DNA of 28,748 bases from a virus: the IMG/VR virus record IMGVR_UViG_3300020442_000758, positions 1-28,748 of that record. One strand, written 5' to 3'. The translations under genes and the position numbers were made by a program. Of this stretch, positions 22,996 through 28,748 are shown one piece after another (position 1 is the stretch's first letter; each line of letters begins with the position of its first letter). A model generated the notes under the pieces. It was not told the origin of the DNA and searched no databases. It was given only the letters and a program-made list of their open reading frames with translations.

Positions 22996-23353
22996 TATAA
23001 AAATTTTATTAACTGCAATAATGATAATCGAGTCAGGAGGCGAACCTAATCCTGCAATAGCAGTAGGAGATAATGGGGCAAGTATAGGGGCATATCAAAT
23101 ACAGAAAGCAGTTATAGATGATGTTAACAGAGTTTATCCTCAATACAATTTTACCTACGAAGATAGATATAATATAAAGAAAAGTGAACAGATTTGTTAT
23201 TTATATTTGAAATATTGGGGAGGTCATTATCAAAAGACTACAGGTAAGAACCCTACTGCCGAAACATTAGCAAGGATATGGAACGGAGGACCGAAGGGCT
23301 ATAAAAAAGAATCTACTATCAAATATTGGAATAAAATAAAAAAACATTTATGA
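22985..23353 (+). CDS. Lysozyme-like lytic transglycosylase (endolysin candidate)
   Basis: A 122-residue protein of the goose-lysozyme/SLT fold that cleaves peptidoglycan glycan strands. The catalytic Glu is residue 16 in IIESGG, followed by NPAIAVGDNGASIGAYQI, the family's 'ESg.np.a......s.GlfQi' block. ARIWNGGPKGYKK near the end matches the 'a..yNgGp' block. The first helix (ISIKILLTAIMI) belongs to the fold and is not a convincing signal peptide, so release would need a holin. It lies in the early cluster, about 16 kb from the holin-like genes. A second ATG at 22988 is equally possible. Confidence 0.8.
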   Translation: MMISIKILLTAIMIIESGGEPNPAIAVGDNGASIGAYQIQKAVIDDVNRVYPQYNFTYEDRYNIKKSEQICYLYLKYWGGHYQKTTGKNPTAETLARIWNGGPKGYKKESTIKYWNKIKKHL

Positions 23354-23637
23354 TAATAAAAAATACTAAACCTAAGTTACACAGTAACACACTTACTTCA
23401 TATACAGAAGTATTGCCTCGTATATCAAAACGAGAAACTATAATTCATCAATTCTTACTAGAAACCTCAGGTACATATACCGATAGGGAAATAATGACCG
23501 AATTAGGCTTTATAGAAACTAATCAAGTAAGACCTAGAATAACATCATTAGTTCAAAGAAAACTAATTAGAGAAGTCGGCACAAAAAAATGTGAAACTAC
23601 AGGACGAAAAGTTAGACTAGTATCAGCAGTAATATGA
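23350..23637 (+). CDS. Winged-helix DNA-binding protein
   Basis: A 95-residue protein. From about residue 28 it has KRETIIHQFLLETSGTYTDR, then EIMTELGFIETNQVRPRITS and LVQRKLIREVGTKKC, the helix, recognition-helix and wing order of winged helix-turn-helix domains that control initiation or regulation. The final strands (TGRKVRLVSAV) complete the wing. It may regulate early transcription or act in replication. It overlaps neighbours by four bases (ATGA type). Confidence 0.7.
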   Translation: MIIKNTKPKLHSNTLTSYTEVLPRISKRETIIHQFLLETSGTYTDREIMTELGFIETNQVRPRITSLVQRKLIREVGTKKCETTGRKVRLVSAVI

Positions 23638-23813
23638 CCTCTAAAGAAACTAAAACACATACTATAGTAGCAGACTATAAAGCAGACACAGTAGTAGTTT
23701 GTAATAAAAAACTGCTTACCTGTAATGTATTAACATTCGAGGAAGTAGATATAATAAACGGAGTTAAAGAAGCCGAGTATATATCTAATAACTTACCTAT
23801 TAATGAAAAATAG
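23634..23813 (+). CDS. Small early protein, unknown
   Basis: A 59-residue reading frame from ATG 23634 to TAG 23813, filling the gap between the winged-helix gene and the HIRAN-like gene with a four-base upstream overlap. The product has a beta-like first half (HTIVADYKADTVVVCNKKLL) and a helical end (FEEVDIINGVKEAEYIS). It has two Cys and no recognised motif. The tight packing makes it likely to be translated. Confidence 0.6.
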   Translation: MTSKETKTHTIVADYKADTVVVCNKKLLTCNVLTFEEVDIINGVKEAEYISNNLPINEK

Positions 23814-24279
23814 AATGATTACATTAAACCTCGCAGGAATTACTTTCCTCGATAAATCAGTAAACGATTATTGTTTATCAGGACAGATAAAGCCTACTCA
23901 GGAAGTAAGTGTAAATTGTACTAAAAACTCAGGAGACTTATATGAGTCCGACTTTTCTATTACTACTAAAGTTAATGATACAGATATACATATAGGATGG
24001 GTACCTAAGCTACACACTATTATGAAGTATATGAATCAGTCTTATAAGAGTAAAGATAATGAGCGATATATAAGGGAACAACAGAGATATGATTTAGCCT
24101 TACTACTAAGGGGCAATATATATACAGACTTATTTAGAAATAATATAAGTCCTAAGGGTATCATAGATATGGTACTACTTACCGATAAAACAGGAAAAGA
24201 GTTCTATAAAGAACTTGAACCTGATAAAGAACTTAAACTAGCAAGTATAAGTGTCACATTTAATTACCCAAACCCTTAA
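23803..24279 (+). CDS. HIRAN-like protein
   Basis: A 158-residue protein. The N-terminal half reads MITLNLAGITFLDKS, then a LYESDFSITTKVNDT strand and DIHIGWVPKLHTIMKYM. This order (aGvtf, then D.nAi.v, then iGyvPk..a..l) resembles the HIRAN domain, which binds 3' DNA ends and is found beside helicases and nucleases. The rest (about 80-158) is helical with IIDMVLLTDKTGKEFYKE and ends in a beta strand. An alternative start at 23815 loses four residues. It lies three genes before the replicative helicase, so a role in fork or end handling is plausible. The assignment is moderate. Confidence 0.45.
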   Translation: MKNRMITLNLAGITFLDKSVNDYCLSGQIKPTQEVSVNCTKNSGDLYESDFSITTKVNDTDIHIGWVPKLHTIMKYMNQSYKSKDNERYIREQQRYDLALLLRGNIYTDLFRNNISPKGIIDMVLLTDKTGKEFYKELEPDKELKLASISVTFNYPNP

Positions 24280-24286
24280 TATATAA

Positions 24287-24628
24287 ATGGAGAAGATAGA
24301 ATCTAAATCATTCTTATTATATAAACACTTAGAACCAATAGTTCAACAATTAGACGATAACGAGGCAGGAATGCTTTTTAAAATAATATATACCTACGAA
24401 GTCAATGGCATTAGTCCTACAATAGATAATAAAAAAGTTCTACTAGCATTTACAATGTTTCAAATACATTTAGATAAAGGTAGAGAAGATTATATAAAGA
24501 AATGTGAGACTAATCGAGCGAACGCTAAGCGACGGTATGCGACCGCTATCGAACGCAGTAGTTCGCAGACAAATAGAAATACAAATACAAATAGAAATAA
24601 GAAACAATGGAAAGGAATAGATGAATAA
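24287..24628 (+). CDS. DUF6291-like protein, candidate replication initiator partner
   Basis: A 113-residue protein. Residues 5-78 read SFLLYKHLEPIVQQLDDNEA, then MLFKIIYTYEVNG and LLAFTMFQIHLDKGREDYI. This matches the DUF6291 pattern (kSF..Y......L......l...i..Y..nG....l......lf..i...id.n...Y), as I recall it next to phage replication genes. The C-terminus (about 83-113) is basic and low in complexity, rich in Asn, Thr and Arg, and may bind DNA. It overlaps the helicase gene by eight bases, which supports a role in loading or initiation. The function is inferred. Confidence 0.65.
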   Translation: MEKIESKSFLLYKHLEPIVQQLDDNEAGMLFKIIYTYEVNGISPTIDNKKVLLAFTMFQIHLDKGREDYIKKCETNRANAKRRYATAIERSSSQTNRNTNTNRNKKQWKGIDE

Positions 24629-25955
24629 TAAAACAATGCCTCATAGTATTAAATCAGAGCAAGCCCTGCTAGGTTGTATACTATCTAATACTGAAACTAT
24701 ATACGATATAGATACTCACCCTAAAGAGTTTTATAAAAATAATCATCAAGCTTTATACGAAGAAATTAAAAAACATTCTTCAGATAATCAGTCTTGGGAC
24801 TCAATTAGTTTATACGACCATTTATCTAAAGAAGGTAAAATATCAGATATAGGTGGTATTAGTTATTATATGGAGTTACAAGAAATGGGAATGACTTCAG
24901 TACAATTAAAGTACTACGCTAAACAGGTAAAGGAGATGTACGACCTAAGAGAAGAAATTAGGATATACAGACAAGCCCTAGAAGAAACCTTTAAAGGTAC
25001 TAGTCAAAGTGATGGAGTTATCGCAAAATTAATGGGGAAACCATTAGTACAAAACCACTCTATAGATAAGATAGTAGACGATTGGAAATTAGCTCAGACA
25101 GGCAATAGAACAACAATACCTACACCTTATGAGACTATAGACCGACAGACAGGTGGTATTAAACAAGGAATGGTTACTATATTCACAGGTAGAAGTAAAT
25201 CAGGTAAGTCAATGTTTCTAGCACATTGGTACAATTATTTAGGTAAGAAAAATATACCTATATTAATAGTACCATTAGAGGATAAATACGAAGTTACTAT
25301 AAAAAGAATGGCAGGCAACTTAGGTTGTATGAACATAGGGGAATTAGATTCAGGAGGACGATATTATCGTAATAGAAATGATTTTAATAATTGGGCTTAC
25401 GAAAATGTTTCTGATTCAGATATAGAAAAAGGACAAAGTCTATTAAGAGAAGTTTCTAAATATCCTATACACTTTTGGGATAAAAAAGTAACGCCTTATC
25501 AATTAAGGGGTATAGCTATAAGGTTTAAACGAAAACACAATATACAAGCAATGTTTATAGACGGAGCTAAAGACTTATTAAGACCTTCAGGCAAATACGG
25601 AGATGTCGGCTTCGATGAAGAAATATCTCAACAGTTATGTGCTATAGCCGAAGAATTAGACATAGCAGTCATTTCGGTTCATCACTTAACTAAAATAAAT
25701 GACGGAGAACGAATTAATGTTAATCACATTAGGGGTTCAGGTAATATAGTTGGAGACAGTAGAGCAGTATACGCCTTACAATCTTCAGGTATAGAAAATA
25801 TATTAACTGAAAAGGGATATAGTCCTACATTCGATAATGACGGAAATTTAAGAAACCGTATATTTGAATGTTTAGTTAATAATCACGGAAGCGTAGCGAT
25901 GAAAGCACTTGACACGGATTTAAATAAATGTCAATTTTATGAGTTACGGAAATAA
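24621..25955 (+). CDS. Replicative DnaB-type helicase
   Basis: A 444-residue ring helicase. The N-terminal domain (SIKSEQALLGCILSN at 9-23, then FYKNNHQALYEEI) is the DnaB-type collar domain, followed by a short linker. The RecA-like core has Walker A at 190-197 (GRSKSGKS), a VPLED block at about 217, Walker B at about 310-315 (AMFID) and a VISVHHLTKIN motif at 350-360, where DnaB has Q..LnR. The 'RGSGNIVGDSRAVYAL' segment (371-386) contains the conserved G-S...D..R. Length is normal. It is the only recognisable replication enzyme here; no polymerase or primase is visible in this window, so host replication proteins must be used. Confidence 0.92.
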   Translation: MNNKTMPHSIKSEQALLGCILSNTETIYDIDTHPKEFYKNNHQALYEEIKKHSSDNQSWDSISLYDHLSKEGKISDIGGISYYMELQEMGMTSVQLKYYAKQVKEMYDLREEIRIYRQALEETFKGTSQSDGVIAKLMGKPLVQNHSIDKIVDDWKLAQTGNRTTIPTPYETIDRQTGGIKQGMVTIFTGRSKSGKSMFLAHWYNYLGKKNIPILIVPLEDKYEVTIKRMAGNLGCMNIGELDSGGRYYRNRNDFNNWAYENVSDSDIEKGQSLLREVSKYPIHFWDKKVTPYQLRGIAIRFKRKHNIQAMFIDGAKDLLRPSGKYGDVGFDEEISQQLCAIAEELDIAVISVHHLTKINDGERINVNHIRGSGNIVGDSRAVYALQSSGIENILTEKGYSPTFDNDGNLRNRIFECLVNNHGSVAMKALDTDLNKCQFYELRK

Positions 25956-25971
25956 ATATAATTATAATAAT

Positions 25972-26220
25972 ATGACAGATAATTTCAAAGGAAGTAATAG
26001 AATTATTCAAGCTTACGAAAACAACCAAACAGGATGCGAACTTGATATAAGTCCTAATAATCCATTCAGGCTACATAGGTTTAAAAAGAAATACAATATA
26101 GCCGTCACAGGAAAAGAAATAGGCAATAAATACGTTATCGTTTTTTGGGATAGACTAAGCAATCATATAAACCATAAACAAAAGGAAAACAATGCCATTA
26201 ACAGCACCACAATCAACTAA
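25972..26220 (+). CDS. Small early protein, unknown
   Basis: An 82-residue protein if started at ATG 25972. An upstream ATG at 25939 would add eleven Asn/Tyr-rich residues inside the helicase's last codons and AT-rich spacer, so the later start is preferred. The sequence begins MTDNFKGSNRIIQAYENNQT and has a beta hairpin-like middle (YNIAVTGKEI, NKYVIVFWDRL). It overlaps the next gene by 29 bases. No motif recognised; its place between helicase and SSB-like gene suggests a replication accessory role (inference). Confidence 0.5.
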   Translation: MTDNFKGSNRIIQAYENNQTGCELDISPNNPFRLHRFKKKYNIAVTGKEIGNKYVIVFWDRLSNHINHKQKENNAINSTTIN

Positions 26221-26764
26221 AAAGGGTTTCGAGGCAGGAGTGTATGACGCTATCTGTTATTCAGTCCTCGATATAGGAACTCAAGAAAATAAATTCGGAA
26301 CTAAACATCAAATAGTAATAGGGTGGAAGTTCTTAGAATATACATACGAGGATGGGAACAATGTCAGCTATCATCAGACATTTACCCTATCTATGAACGA
26401 AAAAGCTAAACTAAGGGAAATACTACAAGGGTGGGTATTACAAGGGGATAAAAACCCTGAAGCCTATGACTTATCTAAACTATTAGGGCAAGGATGTAAA
26501 TTAATCCTAGCACCTAACGCTAATGGGACAATCTCGGCTAAGTCGGCTATACCTAATAAAGTAGAAGAAGGGCAAAGCGTAGTTACAGAATACTTCTCAT
26601 TTCAAGATTGGGATGGAGGAGAGCTACCTAAGTTCTTAACAGAAGATAGGAATCAATGGAAAAGGGAACGAATACAAGCCTCAGAGGAATATTCAGCTCA
26701 ACAAGAAAAAAACCTTGACCATAGTAATGATAGTCGTATAGATAATAATAACAATCCTTTCTAA
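26192..26764 (+). CDS. SSB-like single-stranded DNA-binding protein
   Basis: A 190-residue protein. The first 120 residues are beta-rich with KKGFEAGVYDAICYSVLDIG, HQIVIGWKFLEYTY and SYHQTFTLSMNEKAKLREIL, an OB-fold-like pattern seen in phage SSB or recombination proteins. The C-terminal part is polar and helical, then a linker rich in Asn, Asp and Ser ends in NNNNPF. An acidic linker with a terminal Pro-Phe tip is the SSB signature for docking partner proteins, although here the last residues are Asn rather than Asp. The gene follows the helicase region and ends at a strong terminator. Overall: probable SSB-type, family name not certain. Confidence 0.55.
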   Translation: MPLTAPQSTKKGFEAGVYDAICYSVLDIGTQENKFGTKHQIVIGWKFLEYTYEDGNNVSYHQTFTLSMNEKAKLREILQGWVLQGDKNPEAYDLSKLLGQGCKLILAPNANGTISAKSAIPNKVEEGQSVVTEYFSFQDWDGGELPKFLTEDRNQWKRERIQASEEYSAQQEKNLDHSNDSRIDNNNNPF

Positions 26765-26780
26765 ACCATTATCGAGGTTC

Positions 26781-26811
26781 GGTGCCTACCTTTAAAGGCA
26801 CCATTTTTTTT
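26781..26811 (+). terminator. Strong intrinsic terminator
   Basis: GGTGCCT (26781-26787) pairs with AGGCACC (26796-26802) around an eight-base loop, followed by A and eight T residues (26804-26811). It is a textbook intrinsic terminator ending the helicase-SSB transcript. The next ATG (26814) starts two bases after the T-run, which is odd. Confidence 0.92.
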
Positions 26812-26813
26812 GT

Positions 26814-27320
26814 ATGAAAAAGAAGAGTACAAATTACTCACAGGCAGACGGAGGGGGATGGATGCACAAGGCAGACGATTTATTCCTAGCTAGGTATAGG
26901 GGTAAACCTTGTGAGATTTGTGGCAGGACTCACGGAAAGGAAGAAGGCAAGTCTGTTAGGAGTTGTGGTCATCATTTAATATTTAAAGGACAATGTAGGC
27001 AACATAGATATGAACCTAATAATATAGTAGTTCTATGCCCTTATCATCATAGCCATTATAATTATACTATAAGCCCTCACAGTATTACTTCTACTATAGC
27101 ACAAAAGCGTTTCGCTGATTGGGTAAAACTAAATAAACCTGAACAGTACAAGTGGTGGATGGAACATAGAAAAGACGAACACAAATTATTTGACAAGTCT
27201 TGGACATATAGAGATAAATATGAGGAACTAGGTGGGGAAATAGAAACTAAAACAGGTAGAATGATGGACTGTAAGCCAAAAAACCATTCACAAAAGATAA
27301 AAAACTTGACAGGTGAATAA
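26814..27320 (+). CDS. HNH / NinG-like endonuclease-type protein
   Basis: A 168-residue protein with a zinc-bound HNH-type centre. CEICGRTHG (about 33-41) gives one CxxC, followed by SCGHHLIFKG (His-His), RYEPNNIVVLCPYHHSHYN with the Asn and His of the motif. This resembles lambda NinG/Rap-type recombination nucleases and other phage HNH proteins. The C-terminal half is helical, basic and Trp-rich (FADWVKLNKPEQYKWWMEH). ATG 26814 sits two bases after a terminator T-run. An in-frame ATG at 26862, with GGAGG seven bases before it, is a realistic alternative start and would drop 16 residues. The upstream terminator implies read-through or a nearby promoter. Confidence 0.72.
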   Translation: MKKKSTNYSQADGGGWMHKADDLFLARYRGKPCEICGRTHGKEEGKSVRSCGHHLIFKGQCRQHRYEPNNIVVLCPYHHSHYNYTISPHSITSTIAQKRFADWVKLNKPEQYKWWMEHRKDEHKLFDKSWTYRDKYEELGGEIETKTGRMMDCKPKNHSQKIKNLTGE

Positions 27321-27483
27321 TAAATTTGATATTAAAGTAACAGTTAAGGATAAAACGACTTTCGAGGTAGTTAATAAAACAATTTATTCTACAGAGAAAG
27401 AAGCTTTAGAATTTTACGAGGAATACAAAAAAGATAATAAATATACATTCGAGTTTCATAAAATATGGAGAAAACAGCGATAG
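27313..27483 (+). CDS. Small early protein with GTG start, unknown
   Basis: A 56-residue reading frame from GTG 27313 to TAG 27483. It overlaps the HNH gene by eight bases and the phosphoesterase gene by 19, filling the otherwise empty 145-base gap. The product (NNKFDIKVTVKDKTTFEVVN, then EKEALEFYEEYKKDNK and YTFEFHKIWRK) has a strand-strand-helix-strand look with no motif. The GTG start lowers confidence, but the in-frame length and fit are better than chance. Confidence 0.5.
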   Translation: MNNKFDIKVTVKDKTTFEVVNKTIYSTEKEALEFYEEYKKDNKYTFEFHKIWRKQR

Positions 27484-28442
27484 TAGATAAAGCAGTCAGA
27501 CATTATACTGATATGCCTACTATGACCCTAGCTAAGTTACTATATAATAAACACCCTAAAGCCTTTTCCTCATTAGACAATATAAGGTCAATGATTAGAT
27601 ATAGAAGGGGTAATATGGGAGAAGCGAAACGAGATGTAGTTAAGGACAAATATGAAAAGGTAGTTAGACCTAATGGCAAAGCAGGGTTTAGCCTACCTAA
27701 GTCCGATACTAAACCTAAAAAGGATTATAAGTTAAAGGAAGGCAAGTGGTTAGTCCTTTCTGATATACATATACCTTACCACTCCGAACAAGCATTAGAT
27801 ATAGCTTTAGACTATGGGGAAGATGTAGGCATTACTGATATATTACTTAATGGCGATACTTGTGACTTTTATAATGTTAGTAGTTATCAGAAAGACCCTG
27901 AAGAGCGTAACTTATCTAATGAGATATATAAGACTAGACAGTTCTTGGCTTACCTTAGAGAACGATTCCCTAAAGCTGATATAGTATACAAGATAGGGAA
28001 CCACGAGGACAGATGGGAAAGATATTTAATGTTAAAGGCTCCTGAGGTATTAGGTATTAGTAACTTTCAAATGAAGGAGATACTTAACTTTGATAAATGG
28101 GAAGTACAGGAAGTTAAGTCAATGCAGAATATAAAGGCAGGTAAGTACCTAACTATACTACACGGACACGAAGTAAGGAATACAGGAGTATACCCTGCTA
28201 GAAGTTTACTACAAAGGATGCACAGTTGTAGCTTAGCAGGACACAACCATAGGACTAGTACCTACGGAGAAAAGACTAGCGAAGGCAAATACTTATATAG
28301 TTGGACATTAGGATGCCTATGCGATATGTCTCCTGAGTATATGCCTATCAATCAATGGAACCACGGTTTTGGAATAATAGACCTTGTCGGTAATGACTTC
28401 ACAGTTAGTAACTTACGAATTATTAATGGAGAAGTTAAGTAG
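27465..28442 (+). CDS. Metallophosphoesterase (calcineurin-like) with helical N-terminus
   Basis: A 325-residue enzyme. The five metallophosphoesterase motifs are all present: D100-x-H102 (LSDIHIPYH), G130-D131..D134 (NGDTCDF), G178-N179-H180-E (GNHEDR), H233/H235 (LHGHE) and G259-H260-N261-H262 (AGHNH). This predicts a two-metal hydrolase acting on phosphate esters, possibly nucleic acid. The N-terminal 60 residues (VDKAVRHYTDMPTMTLAKLL, then SLDNIRSMIRYRRGNMG) look like a helix-turn-helix-type DNA-binding part, as seen in phage versions of these proteins. The substrate is unknown. It overlaps the next gene by 17 bases. Confidence 0.85.
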   Translation: MEKTAIVDKAVRHYTDMPTMTLAKLLYNKHPKAFSSLDNIRSMIRYRRGNMGEAKRDVVKDKYEKVVRPNGKAGFSLPKSDTKPKKDYKLKEGKWLVLSDIHIPYHSEQALDIALDYGEDVGITDILLNGDTCDFYNVSSYQKDPEERNLSNEIYKTRQFLAYLRERFPKADIVYKIGNHEDRWERYLMLKAPEVLGISNFQMKEILNFDKWEVQEVKSMQNIKAGKYLTILHGHEVRNTGVYPARSLLQRMHSCSLAGHNHRTSTYGEKTSEGKYLYSWTLGCLCDMSPEYMPINQWNHGFGIIDLVGNDFTVSNLRIINGEVK

Positions 28443-28748
28443 GGACATTGCTAGGAATATAAGGAAGACGCAGAGGTGGCAAAGGTTATCTAGCTACATA
28501 AGAAAGAAATATCCTCTCTGCTATAATCCTTTCGGAGACTGTATAGCTACTATAGGTGATGACGTACATCATATAATACCTATACGGAGAGACCCATCAT
28601 TAGCCTACGATAAGAGTAATTTAGTAACACTCTGCAGGAGATGCCACAGTATAGTAGAACAAATCGATATAAAATACGGAGACAGTACCTTTTTATTTAA
28701 TAACGACACAGGGGCAGGTAAATCTCTATGTAATACAAACTATAAGAC
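28426..28748 (+). CDS. HNH endonuclease, 3' end missing
   Basis: The reading frame is open from ATG 28426 to the right edge (about 107 residues). It begins SRDIARNIRKTQRWQRLSSY, has a CYNPFGDC pair, then DDVHHIIPIRRDPSL (His-His), KSNLVTLCRRCHSIVE (Asn and CxxCH). This is the HNH nuclease pattern commonly found just before terminase genes in siphophages, where it assists cutting at packaging. The start overlaps the phosphoesterase by 17 bases. The gene continues beyond the window. Confidence 0.85.
   Translation, partial: MEKLSRDIARNIRKTQRWQRLSSYIRKKYPLCYNPFGDCIATIGDDVHHIIPIRRDPSLAYDKSNLVTLCRRCHSIVEQIDIKYGDSTFLFNNDTGAGKSLCNTNYK

Noticed and set aside
1-28748. tRNA genes, CRISPR arrays, insertion sequences, integrase or attachment sites
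   Set aside because: None could be supported: no cloverleaf-like segments, regularly spaced repeats, transposase or recombinase motifs were found.
1-28748. Avoidance of GGCC, GCGC, CCGG and CGCG
   Set aside because: They seem very rare or absent, but few are expected at this low GC, so the evidence is much weaker than for GATC and was not counted carefully.

Overview
The window is almost certainly a stretch of a tailed (siphovirus-type) bacteriophage genome with an HK97-like head module. It is AT-rich and tightly packed: nearly every gene is on the + strand, and neighbours often overlap by 1 to 26 bases (ATGA and TAATG junctions). No integrase, repressor, tRNA, insertion sequence or CRISPR array was seen. 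The host cannot be named from the sequence. The low GC, the mix of A-rich leaders with only occasional Shine-Dalgarno-like sequences, and family resemblances suggest an aquatic or marine Gram-negative host (Bacteroidota is one candidate); this is inference.

Layout. (1) 1-4773, head: C-terminal part of the portal with an extra conserved domain, a three-gene insert of a beta-rich protein, an adhesin-like protein and a small acidic protein, a ClpP-type prohead protease with a long acidic scaffold-like tail, the major capsid protein and a small basic protein, closed by a stem-loop. (2) 4834-7576, head-tail joining: gp6-like connector, then four tiny or membrane genes that look like the holin end of a lysis cassette, then head closure, gp10-like and tail-terminator proteins. 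(3) 7581-14901, tail: three tandem tail-tube paralogues (the second and third carry large inserted domains), a tail assembly chaperone pair joined by an apparent programmed -1 frameshift, the tape measure, and tail-tip proteins ending with a DUF6950/NlpC-P60-like protein. (4) 14901-20984, host contact: a J-like tip protein with an inserted carbohydrate-binding-like domain and three tandem paralogous fibre genes. (5) 20985-21594, a switch region: bidirectional terminator, one minus-strand gene and an AT-rich divergent intergenic region. (6) 21595-28748, early/replication genes: zinc-ribbon, ParB-like, lysozyme-like, winged-helix, HIRAN-like and DUF6291-like proteins, a DnaB-type helicase, an SSB-like protein, a strong terminator, an HNH protein, a metallophosphoesterase and a second HNH endonuclease cut by the right edge.

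The left edge cuts the portal and the right edge cuts an HNH gene of the type that usually precedes terminase. The two ends are therefore probably neighbours on a circular map, with only the terminase genes and the portal N-terminus missing. No DNA polymerase is encoded, so replication probably relies on host polymerase recruited to a phage helicase, initiator and SSB. The points most worth a second look are the triplicated, domain-bearing tail-tube genes, the apparent complete absence of GATC in 28.7 kb while the equal-composition CTAG is common, the frameshifted chaperone, the adhesin-like cassette inside the head operon, and the holin genes nested among head-tail connector genes.
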